From Anaerovibrio sp. (GTDB taxonomy: Bacteria; Bacillota; Negativicutes; Selenomonadales; Selenomonadaceae), in contig JAEDOE010000006.1 in the NCBI GenBank assembly GCA_016302095.1, forward strand, positions 1 to 15,440: a stretch of DNA of 15,440 nucleotides, read 5' to 3'. Below are positions 1 through 7,085 of the stretch, one piece after another; the first letter of the stretch is position 1; each line of letters opens with the position of its first letter. The notes under the pieces are model-generated. The model did not search any database, was not told the DNA's origin, and was given only the letters and a program-made list of their open reading frames with translations. The position numbers and the translations under genes are program-made.

Positions 1-11
1 AAATTTTTGAA

Positions 12-55
12 ACGCTGCAAGGATGGCTGTGAGCCTTTGCCTTGCGGCGTTTTTT
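12..55 (+). terminator. Intrinsic terminator of an upstream gene outside the window
   Basis: An 11-bp stem (12-22 pairing with 40-50, one G-U pair) is followed at once by a run of six T (50-55). The loop holds a small extra hairpin (GGCT/AGCC). It is read as the terminator of a + strand gene that ends before the window, which insulates the promoter at 120. Confidence 0.85.
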
Positions 56-119
56 GTGTGGCAAAATAGGAATTGTTACAAAACATATAAAAAAAGTATA
101 AAAATTTATATTAAACATA

Positions 120-148
120 TTGACAAAGTATGTGAGTGAGGCTATACT
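120..148 (+). promoter_or_regulatory. Sigma-70-type promoter of the YeiH-like transporter gene
   Basis: A perfect -35 TTGACA (120-125), a 17-nt spacer and -10 TATACT (143-148) lie in AT-rich DNA just after a terminator. Transcription should start near 155. That leaves a leader of about 345 nt before the start codon at 501, unusually long for a simple transporter gene. Confidence 0.8.
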
Positions 149-154
149 ATCAAC

Positions 155-500
155 ATCACCTGATTTACATATCAAAATGATAGGTGAATCGGTTTTGGAG
201 TTGGTTCTCCTCTGAAAGGGTATACAAAGGATATTTTCATAAGAGGTTCCGAAAACTGCACGCAGGATGAAACAGGCAGGAGTGACAGGGCAGCGAAAAA
301 CACAGGGCTGCCGGGGCGGCCTGCCAGTGCGTGAAGTAACATGCAAAATGGCTTGCGGGCCGTTTTCGGAGCTTCTTATCTCCTGATGGTGCCGGGGGAG
401 GACAGCTGGCAGGAATTATAAAATATTTATTTGGCAGCTGGCAGACGCAATTATCATCATTTATTTTTTGTCAGTGTGCCGGGAAAGGACGGTGCTGAGT
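155..500 (+). promoter_or_regulatory. Long structured 5' leader, unidentified cis-regulatory RNA candidate
   Basis: The leader is dominated by a long-range stem: 239-258 pairs with 360-379 over about 20 base pairs, including two G-U pairs and one mismatch. Inside it are nested or branching helices: 259-263/329-333 (CACGC/GCGTG), 275-280/320-325 (GGCAGG/CCTGCC), 289-294/307-312 (GGCAGC/GCTGCC) and a small GCAA/TTGC hairpin (343-346/353-356). Upstream are a CACCT/AGGTG hairpin near 157-185 and GGAG/CTCC (197-210). A multibranched element closed by a long P1 is typical of riboswitches or other structured leaders. I could not match it to the conserved cores I know (SAM-I, cobalamin, Moco, FMN, TPP, c-di-GMP-I, glycine, T-box). 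No T-rich terminator follows, so any control would act on translation or processing. The ligand is unknown. Confidence 0.55.
403..444 (+). repeat. Direct repeat CAGCTGGCAG in the leader
   Basis: The 10-mer CAGCTGGCAG occurs at 403-412 and again at 435-444, separated by an AT-rich stretch. Because CAGCTG is its own complement, the copies can also pair into a hairpin (403-408 with 435-440). This lies between the structured element and the ribosome binding site, so it could be an expression-platform helix or a protein operator. Nothing in the sequence decides which. Confidence 0.4.
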
Positions 501-1994
501 ATGGCAGCATTAGCAGCAGAGCCCCATGAGCTTCTGGTTCAGAAGAAGGGCTTTTTGAAGAATGAGGATTGGTGGGCCGTATGGCTGGGACTTTTGATTT
601 TCAGCCTGGGGGCAGGGCAGATTGCAGGAGTTGACCTTTTGGGCTGGGTGGCCAAGTTCGGTGTCTGGTCTGATGTGACCAAGGCGGTTGCCCCTAACAG
701 CAAGGCATTTGCCTTTTTGGGGGCAGGGGGCTCCCTGATACTGACCTATGGTTTCCTTTTGGCGTTGACTACCTTGGGGGCATGGTTCATGGGCAATTCT
801 GTGAAGCGGTTTGCGGCAGGCTTCACCGTGCTGTTCTGGGTGACGGTGGCAGCCAATACTTTGGGCAATTACGCTTATTTGGCAGCTACCCCTAACACCC
901 TTGAGAAGTTCGGCATTTCCTGGTCTTTGGGCCTTGGTGAGCTTGGCTTCGTCATCGCTTTGGCAGTGGGGCTGATTATCGGCAACTTTTTCCCGAAGGC
1001 AGCAGCTTTCTTGTCCGTGGCGGCAAAGCCTGAGTGGTATATCAAGACAGGCATCGTCATTCTGGGCATGACTATCGGCATCAAGACCGTTGGTGCCATG
1101 GGGCTGGCCAGCACCGTTATCTTCCGCGGCATCTGCGCGGTTATTGAGGCTTATCTGATTTATTGGCCGGTGGTGTACATTCTGTCCCGCAAGGTATTTA
1201 AGTTCACCCCTGAGTGGGCTGCACCGATGGCCTCCGGCATTTCCATCTGCGGCGTGGCAGCGGCCATTGCTACCGGCAGTGCTATTCGTGCCAGGGCGAT
1301 TGTGCCGACGATTCTTTCTTCCGTAATCATTGTTTTCGTAGCTGTGGAGCTTTTGGTGCTGCCGTGGGTGGCAAGTACCTTCTTTGCCGATGACCCGCTG
1401 GTGGCAGGTGCCTGGATGGGACTGGCTGTCAAGAGTGATGGCGGTGCCATTGCTTCCGGTGCCATTACTGACTCCCTTATCCGTGCCAAGGCACTGGCTG
1501 AGTATGGCATCAATTATCAGGAGGGATGGGTGCTGATGGCAACCACTACCGCCAAGGTATTTATTGATGTGTTCATCGGCATCTGGGCATTTGTGCTGGC
1601 AGTGGTATGGTCCGTATTCCCGGTATTGTCCGGCCGCAAGGCAGGGGAGAGCTACAAGGTTTCTGTCAGGGAAATCGGTGACCGCTTCCCGAAGTTCATT
1701 TTGGGCTTTTTGGCTACCTTCCTGATTTTGTTCACCTGGGGCTTGTCTGATGAGTCCATTGTCAAGGCAGCTGCCGCAGGTGCAGGGCAGGCAAATCTGC
1801 TCCGTGCTATCTTCTTCGGTCTGTGCTTCTTCTCCATCGGCTTGATTACTGATGTGCGCAAGCTGTGGGCAGAGGGCCTGGGACGTATTGTAGGTGTTTA
1901 TGCCATCGCCCTCTTTGGCTTTATTCTCTGGGTAGGTCTTGGTATTTCCTATCTTTTCTACCACGGTATTCTGCCGCCGGTAGTTGCAGGGTAA
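501..1994 (+). CDS. YeiH/UPF0324 family membrane transporter (putative sulfate exporter family), long form
   Basis: A polytopic inner-membrane protein of 497 residues, mostly hydrophobic helices. From about residue 140 on it resembles the UPF0324/YeiH family (Pfam Cons_hypoth698): a GLGELGFVIALAVGLIIGNF helix, a GIVILGMTIGIKTVG segment, an SGISICGVAAAIA segment comparable to the family's conserved SxCGxSA region, and GAWMGLAVKSDGGAIASGAI. Family members are labelled putative sulfate exporters, but direct biochemical proof is thin, so the substrate is uncertain. E. coli YeiH is about 350 residues. This protein has an extra N-terminal part of about 140 residues with several membrane helices. 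The ATG at 501 is preferred over an in-frame TTG at 468 because AAAGGA (485-490) stands about 10 nt before it. The gene has its own promoter and structured leader. A small membrane protein gene follows, and the two probably form one transcript. Confidence 0.8.
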   Translation: MAALAAEPHELLVQKKGFLKNEDWWAVWLGLLIFSLGAGQIAGVDLLGWVAKFGVWSDVTKAVAPNSKAFAFLGAGGSLILTYGFLLALTTLGAWFMGNSVKRFAAGFTVLFWVTVAANTLGNYAYLAATPNTLEKFGISWSLGLGELGFVIALAVGLIIGNFFPKAAAFLSVAAKPEWYIKTGIVILGMTIGIKTVGAMGLASTVIFRGICAVIEAYLIYWPVVYILSRKVFKFTPEWAAPMASGISICGVAAAIATGSAIRARAIVPTILSSVIIVFVAVELLVLPWVASTFFADDPLVAGAWMGLAVKSDGGAIASGAITDSLIRAKALAEYGINYQEGWVLMATTTAKVFIDVFIGIWAFVLAVVWSVFPVLSGRKAGESYKVSVREIGDRFPKFILGFLATFLILFTWGLSDESIVKAAAAGAGQANLLRAIFFGLCFFSIGLITDVRKLWAEGLGRIVGVYAIALFGFILWVGLGISYLFYHGILPPVVAG

Positions 1995-2091
1995 TGGGCT
2001 GAGATGGCCGTATATAAATAAAATACTGGTAAAAGTGCTTTTGCAGATGATATTTGTGATTTGAAATATGTAAGAATGGGAGGAAAATATT

Positions 2092-2283
2092 ATGGCAAAT
2101 CCGGCAGTTACTTATGAGGATTTCAACGCAGAGGAAAACACAGCTCATGAGGAGCATATTGAGATTATCCGTCAGGAGGCTGAGTGGTTTGACCTGACAC
2201 CGATTGAAAAGAAGCTGTGCGGTGCTTCACTGGGACTGGGGATTGCGCTCCTGGCAGTATTTCTGGTGGCTTTCCGCCTGTAA
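2092..2283 (+). CDS. Small single-pass membrane protein, possible transporter partner
   Basis: A 63-residue protein with a strong ribosome binding site (GGGAGG at 2076-2081, about 10 nt before the ATG). The first 45 residues or so are hydrophilic and acidic (many E and D, with EEHIEIIRQEAEWFDLTPIEKK). The C-terminus is one membrane helix (LGLGIALLAVFLVAF) ending in RL. There is no signal peptide, so it is likely a tail-anchored type protein with its N-terminus in the cytoplasm. I do not recognise a named family. It lies 97 nt after the transporter stop codon and before the shared terminator, so it is likely co-transcribed. By analogy with other transporters that have small helper subunits, it may bind or regulate the YeiH-like protein; that is inference only. 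Confidence 0.75.
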   Translation: MANPAVTYEDFNAEENTAHEEHIEIIRQEAEWFDLTPIEKKLCGASLGLGIALLAVFLVAFRL

Positions 2284-2308
2284 TATATGAATATGTGCAG
2301 CATTTTAG

Positions 2309-2335
2309 GGCAGGGTGAAATATCCCTGCCTTTTT
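2309..2335 (+). terminator. Intrinsic terminator of the transporter operon
   Basis: A perfect 7-bp stem GGCAGGG/CCCTGCC (2309-2315 and 2324-2330) with an 8-nt loop is followed directly by TTTTT (2331-2335). It lies 26 nt after the stop of the small membrane protein and ends the first transcription unit. Confidence 0.88.
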
Positions 2336-2356
2336 GCGTGGAAATTTTCCTGTGCG

Positions 2357-2386
2357 TTGACAGCTTTTTATAGTTTCTGCTATCAT
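2357..2386 (+). promoter_or_regulatory. Promoter of the purine operon
   Basis: A perfect -35 TTGACA (2357-2362), an 18-nt spacer and -10 TATCAT (2381-2386, five of six consensus bases). Transcription should begin near 2393, giving a leader of about 210 nt before purE. Confidence 0.72.
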
Positions 2387-2396
2387 GTAATGGGTG

Positions 2397-2560
2397 CTTA
2401 GCGAAGATTTTCAGTATTTGTCGCTAGGCAATTTAATGTTCCTATGGTAGAATAGGAGTGTGCGCGTTGGTATGCTTATCTTTTGATAAGTTATATCCTA
2501 TTATTTGGTTGCTCTTGCCACGCTGCCGTCAGGCAGGGATGGCAAGGAATTGTTTTGGAG
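2397..2560 (+). promoter_or_regulatory. Hairpin-rich leader of the purine operon
   Basis: Four hairpins follow one another between the promoter and purE: GCTTAGCGA/TCGCTAGGC (2397-2405 with 2421-2429, one G-U), CCTAT/ATAGG (2441-2445 with 2452-2456), CTTATC/GATAAG with a TTTT loop (2475-2490), and a strong two-part stem CTTGCCA/TGGCAAG enclosing CTGCC/GGCAG (2514-2546). The last is followed by an imperfect T-rich stretch (2550-2556), so it could be a weak attenuator. I find no guanine (xpt) riboswitch core and no ZTP core. Purine-responsive control is likely from context but not shown. Confidence 0.45.
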
Positions 2561-2604
2561 AATTAGCATAAGTCTGTTATTTGCGAAGGGAAAGTGATTA
2601 CGCA

Positions 2605-3093
2605 ATGAAGGTATCCATTGTCATGGGCAGTGATTCTGACTGGCCAATTTTGAAGCCCGCTTATGAATTGTTGAAGAAGTTTGACATTGAGGCAGAGGTG
2701 GTTGTTGCTTCTGCACATCGTACTCCTGCCAAGGTCAGGGAACTGGTTACTACTGCTCCTGAACGCGGCGTAGGCGCATTTATTTCTGCTGCCGGTGCTG
2801 CTGCGCATCTGGGCGGCGTTATTGCCAGCTATACCACTTTGCCTGTTATCGGCGTGCCAATCAATGCCACTCCGTTGAACGGCATGGATGCCCTGCTGAG
2901 CACGGTTCAGATGCCGTCCGGCATCCCGGTTGCTACTATGGCTGTCAATGGTGCCAAGAATGCAGCTATTTTTGTTGCTCAGATGTTTGCCCTGTCAGAT
3001 GAGGAGCTGGCAAAGAAGCTGGTGGATTATCGTGCTAAAATGGTTGAGGAAGTAGAGAAGAAGGCTGCCCGGGTTGAGCAGCAGCTGGGATAA
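2605..3093 (+). CDS. purE: N5-carboxyaminoimidazole ribonucleotide mutase PurE (class I)
   Basis: A 162-residue cytoplasmic enzyme that converts N5-CAIR to CAIR in de novo purine synthesis. The class I PurE signature is clear: GSDSDW at residues 8-13, ASAHRTP around His38, and a glycine/alanine-rich SAAGAAAHLGG loop followed by PVIGVP and the SGIPVATMAVNGAKNAA segment. The length fits the family (about 160-170). The ATG at 2605 is chosen because GAAGGGAAAG (2585-2594) stands about 10 nt upstream; an in-frame TTG at 2581 would overlap that site. Class I enzymes use the product of PurK, which is not in this window. It is the first gene of the operon, and 144 nt separate it from purF, where many clostridial operons have purC. 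Confidence 0.95.
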   Translation: MKVSIVMGSDSDWPILKPAYELLKKFDIEAEVVVASAHRTPAKVRELVTTAPERGVGAFISAAGAAAHLGGVIASYTTLPVIGVPINATPLNGMDALLSTVQMPSGIPVATMAVNGAKNAAIFVAQMFALSDEELAKKLVDYRAKMVEEVEKKAARVEQQLG

Positions 3094-3237
3094 GCATTTC
3101 TGCAAAGGACATCGAAATGGCTATCTAGACAGCTATGTAAATCATACAATTATATTGAGTAGCTGGATGAGCTATATTAACAGCCTGCGTTCAAAGAGAA
3201 GGCGGCTTATAATAAGGTGAGGAGAAAAAGAACAACA

Positions 3238-4680
3238 ATGTATAGTGTAGAAGTTGAAGGAAACAAGTGGAAAGAGGAATGCGGCGTTTATGGCGTGTAT
3301 TCCCGCTCCGCTGAAGCTGATGTTTCCGGTATGACCTATCTGGGTTTGTATGCCCTGCAGCATCGCGGCCAGGAAAGTGCCGGTATTGCCATTACTGACG
3401 GTGCGTGGATGGATGTTACCCGTGATATGGGATTGGTGAATGAGGTTTTTCGCCACCAGATTCCCCACATGGACAACCAGTATATCGCCATCGGCCATGT
3501 GCGTTATTCTACCACTGGCTCCAGCATGCTGGCCAATACCCAGCCTTTGATGGTGAACTATTCCGGCGGCAAAATCAGCCTTGCCCACAACGGCAATCTT
3601 ACCAACGCAACGGAAATTCGCCGCGAGCTGGAGGAAACGGGCACTATTTTCCAGACTACCATCGACTCCGAGGTTTTTGTCAACCTGATTGCCCGTTCCC
3701 GCAAAGCGACTATTGAGGAGAAGATCAGCGAAAGCCTGAACAAGATTGAGGGTGCTTACTGCCTGACTATCATGACCGCGGACAAGCTGATAGGTGCCCG
3801 TGACCCACAGGGCTTCCGTCCGCTGTGCCTGGGCAAAATCGGCGATGATACCTGGATTTTGTCCTCCGAGAGCTGCGGCCTTGATGTGGTAGGGGCAGAG
3901 TTTGTCCGGGATATTGAGCCGGGCGAGATGGTTGTTATTGACGATGATGGCGTAAAGAGCTATAAATTTGCTGAGCCGAAGCTGAATATGTGCGTATTTG
4001 AGTATATTTACTTTGCCCGCCCGGACTCTGTGCTGGACGGCCTCAGCGTACATGAGGCCCGCTTTGAGATGGGCAGGGTGCTGGCAAGGGAAACCAACTA
4101 CAAGGCAGATATTGTTATCTCCGTGCCTGACTCCGGCAATACCGCCGCTTCCGGCTATGCCTACGAATCCGGCATTCCTTATGTAGAGGGCCTGGTAAAG
4201 AATCGCTATATCGGACGTACCTTTATCCAGCCTACCCAGAAAAAGCGTGATACGGCAGTGAAGCTGAAGCTGAACGCTATTTCCTCTGCCGTAAAGGGCA
4301 AGTCCGTGGTGATGATTGATGACTCCATCGTCCGCGGTACTACCAGCGGCAAGATTGTCCGCATGCTGAGAAATGCCGGTGCCAGGGAAATCCACATGTG
4401 CATCAGCTCTCCGCCGATTGTTTATCCTTGCTACTACGGCATTGATACATCTGTCCGCAAGGAGCTGATTGCCGCCACCAAGAGCGTGGAGGAGATCTGC
4501 GAGTATATCGGGGCTGACTCCCTGCACTTCCTGTCTTTGGATGGGCTGAAGCATTGCATGAGGAAGCTGGGGCCTGACCACATGTGCTATGCCTGCTTCG
4601 ACGGGGGCTACCCTATCGAGCAGAAGTCCGCATCTCCTGCGGAGCATGACAAGTACGTTTTTGAGCAGCGCAAAAAGTAA
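3238..4680 (+). CDS. purF: Amidophosphoribosyltransferase PurF (glutamine PRPP amidotransferase, Fe-S type)
   Basis: A 480-residue enzyme catalysing the committed step: PRPP plus glutamine to phosphoribosylamine. The N-terminal class II glutaminase (Ntn) domain begins with the nucleophile Cys15 in EECGVYGVY, so a 14-residue propeptide must be removed. RGQESAG, GHVRYSTTG and LAHNGNL follow. The PRTase half carries the PRPP motif VVMIDDSIVRGTTSGK. Four cysteines matching the [4Fe-4S] ligands of the Bacillus subtilis-type enzyme are present: Cys252 (CVFEYIYFARPDS), Cys398 (PCYYGID), and Cys450 and Cys453 (CYAC). This is the oxygen-sensitive type, fitting an anaerobe. The ATG at 3238 is chosen with AAGGTGAGGAG (3214-3224) upstream; a GTG at 3217 lies inside that site. 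The 144-nt gap after purE holds no gene, only short hairpins (for example TAGCT/AGCTA at 3160-3174). Confidence 0.96.
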   Translation: MYSVEVEGNKWKEECGVYGVYSRSAEADVSGMTYLGLYALQHRGQESAGIAITDGAWMDVTRDMGLVNEVFRHQIPHMDNQYIAIGHVRYSTTGSSMLANTQPLMVNYSGGKISLAHNGNLTNATEIRRELEETGTIFQTTIDSEVFVNLIARSRKATIEEKISESLNKIEGAYCLTIMTADKLIGARDPQGFRPLCLGKIGDDTWILSSESCGLDVVGAEFVRDIEPGEMVVIDDDGVKSYKFAEPKLNMCVFEYIYFARPDSVLDGLSVHEARFEMGRVLARETNYKADIVISVPDSGNTAASGYAYESGIPYVEGLVKNRYIGRTFIQPTQKKRDTAVKLKLNAISSAVKGKSVVMIDDSIVRGTTSGKIVRMLRNAGAREIHMCISSPPIVYPCYYGIDTSVRKELIAATKSVEEICEYIGADSLHFLSLDGLKHCMRKLGPDHMCYACFDGGYPIEQKSASPAEHDKYVFEQRKK

Positions 4681-4768
4681 GCATGGACTGATGAGAGCAG
4701 AATATTTCCGGGGCGGTGTGCCTCAGGGGATGTTGTGCTGCGTTTGATAAATTGTTTTGGAGGATTGT

Positions 4769-5818
4769 ATGGAAAAGAAACTGACTTATAGAGATGCAGG
4801 TGTGGATATTGATGCCGGCAATCTGTCCGTAAAGCTGATTAAGGATAGCGTAAAGGCTACCTATCGCCCGGAGGTGCTGGGTGATCTGGGTGGCTTTGGC
4901 GGTCTTTTTGCCATGAGCACCAAGTACAAGGAGCCTGTGCTGGTATCCGGCACTGACGGCGTTGGCACCAAGCTGCGCTTTGCCTTTATGCTGAACAAGC
5001 ACGATACCATCGGTCAGGATGCTGTGGCAATGTGCGTAAACGATATTCTGGTGCAGGGCGCGGAGCCGCTGTTCTTCCTGGATTATCTGGCTGTAGGCAA
5101 GCTGGAGCCGGAGCAGGTGGCTGATGTTGTCAAGGGCGTGGCAAATGCCTGCAAGGAGTCCGGTTGTGCGCTGATTGGCGGCGAGACTGCCGAGATGGCT
5201 GGCTTCTATGCAGAGGGCGAGTACGATATTGCCGGTTTTGCGGTAGGTGCTGTGGAGAAGTCCAAGATTATTACCAGCGAGAAGGTAAAGGCAGGGGATG
5301 TGATTCTCGGCCTGCCATCCTCCGGCGTGCATTCCAACGGCTATTCCCTGGTGCGCAAGATTGTCTTTGATGTAAAGGGCTTCAAGGGTGATGAGTACAT
5401 TGACGAGCTGGGCAAGACCATCGGCGAGGAGCTGCTGACTCCTACCCGTCTCTATCCGAAGTCCTGCCTGCCGCTGATTGAGAAGTTTGATATTCACGGC
5501 ATGGTGCATGTAACCGGCGGCGGCTACTATGAGAATATTCCTCGTGCCCTGCCTGAGGATATGGGTGCCGAGATTGATGCTACGGCATGGCCGGTACCGC
5601 CTATCTTCAAGCTTTTGAAGGAATGGGGCAACGTGGACTGGCATGAGATGTACCGTACCTTCAACATGGGCATCGGCATGATTATCATCGCTGCCGCTGA
5701 TGAGGCTGAGAAGATTAAGGCTGATTTGGAGTCCCGTGGCGAGGCTGTTTATGAAATCGGCAAGGTTACCCAGGGAAGTCATGAAGTAATTGTTAAGGGC
5801 GGCGTATTTGATGAGTAA
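4769..5818 (+). CDS. purM: Phosphoribosylformylglycinamidine cyclo-ligase PurM (AIR synthetase)
   Basis: A 349-residue ATP-dependent enzyme that closes FGAM to AIR. It shows the PurM/SelD-type fold signatures: [12 protein letters not shown] at the start, GTDGVGTKL for the nucleotide/phosphate site, [18 protein letters not shown], and the C-terminal [29 protein letters not shown] and NMGIGM blocks. The length equals the usual 340-350. The start at ATG 4769 has an excellent GGAGG at 4759-4763. Its substrate FGAM is made by PurL, which is not encoded here. The 3' end overlaps purN by 8 nt, suggesting translational coupling. Confidence 0.96.
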   Translation: MEKKLTYRDAGVDIDAGNLSVKLIKDSVKATYRPEVLGDLGGFGGLFAMSTKYKEPVLVSGTDGVGTKLRFAFMLNKHDTIGQDAVAMCVNDILVQGAEPLFFLDYLAVGKLEPEQVADVVKGVANACKESGCALIGGETAEMAGFYAEGEYDIAGFAVGAVEKSKIITSEKVKAGDVILGLPSSGVHSNGYSLVRKIVFDVKGFKGDEYIDELGKTIGEELLTPTRLYPKSCLPLIEKFDIHGMVHVTGGGYYENIPRALPEDMGAEIDATAWPVPPIFKLLKEWGNVDWHEMYRTFNMGIGMIIIAAADEAEKIKADLESRGEAVYEIGKVTQGSHEVIVKGGVFDE

Positions 5819-6425
5819 GCATATTTTAGGTATTCTTTGCTCCGGGCGCGGTTCCAACATGCAGTCCATCATGGCGGCAATCAAGTCCGGGCAGATTAAG
5901 GCGGAAATCGGCATCGTCCTCACTGACAAGCCGGAGGCTCGCGCTTTGCAGGTGGCCAGCGAGGCAGGTATCAAAAGCGTCTGCGTAAACCGCAAGGCCT
6001 GTGCCAGCCAGCAGGAGTTCGAGGAAAAGCTGGTGGCGGAGTTGCAGGCTGCCAATGTTACTTTGGTGGTGCTGGCGGGCTTTATGCGTATTCTCAGCCC
6101 GTATTTTGTGGATGCCTACAGGCATCAGATTTTGAATATTCATCCGTCCCTGCTGCCGTCCTTCGGGGGAGCTCATGCTCACCGGGATGTGCTGGCCTAT
6201 GGCACCAAGGTGTCCGGCTGTACCATCCACTTTGTGGATGAAGGCATGGATCACGGTCCGATTATTTTGCAGGACACTGTGCCGGTGCTGGATGGTGATA
6301 CGGAGGAAACCCTGGCGGCACGGGTGCTGGAGAAGGAGCATATTCTCTATCCGAAAGCTATCGAGCTGTTCGTTGATGGCAGGCTGGAGCTTTTGGATGA
6401 CCGCCATGTCCGTATAAAAGAATAA
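5811..6425 (+). CDS. purN: Phosphoribosylglycinamide formyltransferase PurN (10-formyl-THF dependent)
   Basis: A 204-residue GAR transformylase that transfers a formyl group from 10-formyl-tetrahydrofolate to GAR. The phosphate-binding [10 protein letters not shown] motif lies near the N-terminus. The catalytic triad is in the expected order: Asn109 and His111 in [10 protein letters not shown], and Asp147 in [19 protein letters not shown] forms the folate site. The ATG at 5811 lies inside the last codons of purM, and AAGGGCGG about 8 nt upstream serves as ribosome binding site. Coupled translation with PurM is likely. It is followed by a 66-nt gap rich in TTGCATAT repeats. Confidence 0.96.
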   Translation: MSKHILGILCSGRGSNMQSIMAAIKSGQIKAEIGIVLTDKPEARALQVASEAGIKSVCVNRKACASQQEFEEKLVAELQAANVTLVVLAGFMRILSPYFVDAYRHQILNIHPSLLPSFGGAHAHRDVLAYGTKVSGCTIHFVDEGMDHGPIILQDTVPVLDGDTEETLAARVLEKEHILYPKAIELFVDGRLELLDDRHVRIKE

Positions 6426-6468
6426 TTTTGCATATATATGGCAGATGTTTTGCATATATTGCATATAA
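6426..6468 (+). repeat. AT-rich TTGCATAT repeats between purN and purH
   Basis: TTTTGCATATAT occurs twice (6426-6437 and 6448-6459), and a third partial copy TTGCATATAA follows at 6459-6468. The core TTGCATAT starts at 6428, 6450 and 6459. It may be chance in AT-rich spacer DNA or a protein-binding or internal promoter region; no good -35/-10 pair was found. Confidence 0.3.
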
Positions 6469-6491
6469 ACGAGCAAAAGGAGATAACTACT

Positions 6492-7085
6492 ATGAAAATC
6501 AAGCGTGCATTAATCAGTGTATCCGACAAGACAGGTGTGGTAGAGCTGGCTCAGAAGCTGCATGCTGCAGGTGTGGAAATCGTTTCTACCGGCGGCACCA
6601 TGAAGGCTCTGAAGGAGGCAGGTATTCCTGTTACCTATGTCAGTGATGTTACCGGCTTCCCTGAGATTATGGATGGCCGTGTCAAGACTCTGAATCCTTA
6701 TATTCACGGCGGTATTCTGGCTGTTCGTGACAACCCTGCCCATGTAAAGGCTATGCAGGAGCATAAGATTACCGGCATTGATATGGTAGTAGTAAATCTC
6801 TATCCGTTCAGGGAAACCATCGCCAAGCCTGATGTTACTCTGGCTGAAGCCATTGAGAACATCGATATTGGCGGCCCTGCCATGATTCGTGCCGCCGCCA
6901 AGAACTTCAAGTTCGTGACTGTTGTTACCAATCCTGCCCGCTATGACGAGGTAGCGGCATGTGTGGCAAAGGACGGCTGCGTAGGCGGCATGCTCCGTAT
7001 GCAGCTGGCCCAGGAGGCTTTCCAGCATACTGCCGAGTATGATAACTGTATTCAGAATTATCTGATGGAGCAGGTGAACAAGTAA
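6492..7085 (+). CDS. purH: Stand-alone IMP cyclohydrolase (N-terminal half of PurH)
   Basis: A 197-residue protein matching only the N-terminal IMP cyclohydrolase (MGS-like) domain of bifunctional PurH, which closes FAICAR to IMP. Recognisable blocks are [12 protein letters not shown], the phosphate loop [39 protein letters not shown] and [17 protein letters not shown]. The usual enzyme has about 510-590 residues, with an AICAR transformylase domain starting soon after an FQHTAEYD segment. Here that segment is present, but the protein ends 14 residues later (YLMEQVNK), before the LRYGENPHQ-type motif, and purD begins at once. No transformylase remnant remains, so this is a domain-sized gene and not a frameshift. 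The transformylase step must be encoded elsewhere (separately encoded halves have been called purJ and purV). The ATG at 6492 is chosen for AAAAGGAGATAAC upstream; an in-frame ATG at 6438 lacks such a site. Confidence 0.9.
   Translation: MKIKRALISVSDKTGVVELAQKLHAAGVEIVSTGGTMKALKEAGIPVTYVSDVTGFPEIMDGRVKTLNPYIHGGILAVRDNPAHVKAMQEHKITGIDMVVVNLYPFRETIAKPDVTLAEAIENIDIGGPAMIRAAAKNFKFVTVVTNPARYDEVAACVAKDGCVGGMLRMQLAQEAFQHTAEYDNCIQNYLMEQVNK

Noticed and set aside
386..421. Short upstream open frame (11 codons, MVPGEDSWQEL) in the transporter leader, and another at 177-215
   Set aside because: Neither has a suitably placed ribosome binding site, and neither shows a run of regulatory codons. Not supported as leader peptides.
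155..500. Known riboswitch or T-box in the transporter leader
   Set aside because: I looked by eye for the conserved cores of SAM-I, cobalamin, Moco, FMN, TPP, c-di-GMP-I, fluoride, guanidine-I and T-box elements and saw none. A covariance search was not possible here, so a diverged known class cannot be excluded.
468..500. TTG start at 468 for the YeiH-like protein
   Set aside because: It lacks a ribosome binding site, whereas the ATG at 501 has AAAGGA at good spacing.
3172..4647. Long open frame on the minus strand across purF (491 codons), and similar long minus frames across the transporter, purM, purN, purH and purD
   Set aside because: Each lies opposite a well-recognised + strand gene, has low-complexity His/Gln/Leu-rich composition and no family resemblance. 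They are by-products of codon bias.
6492..7085. purH as a frameshifted or truncated pseudogene
   Set aside because: The protein ends at the known domain boundary, and purD starts in the overlapping stop codon. No transformylase coding remnant lies downstream, so a clean single-domain gene is the better reading.
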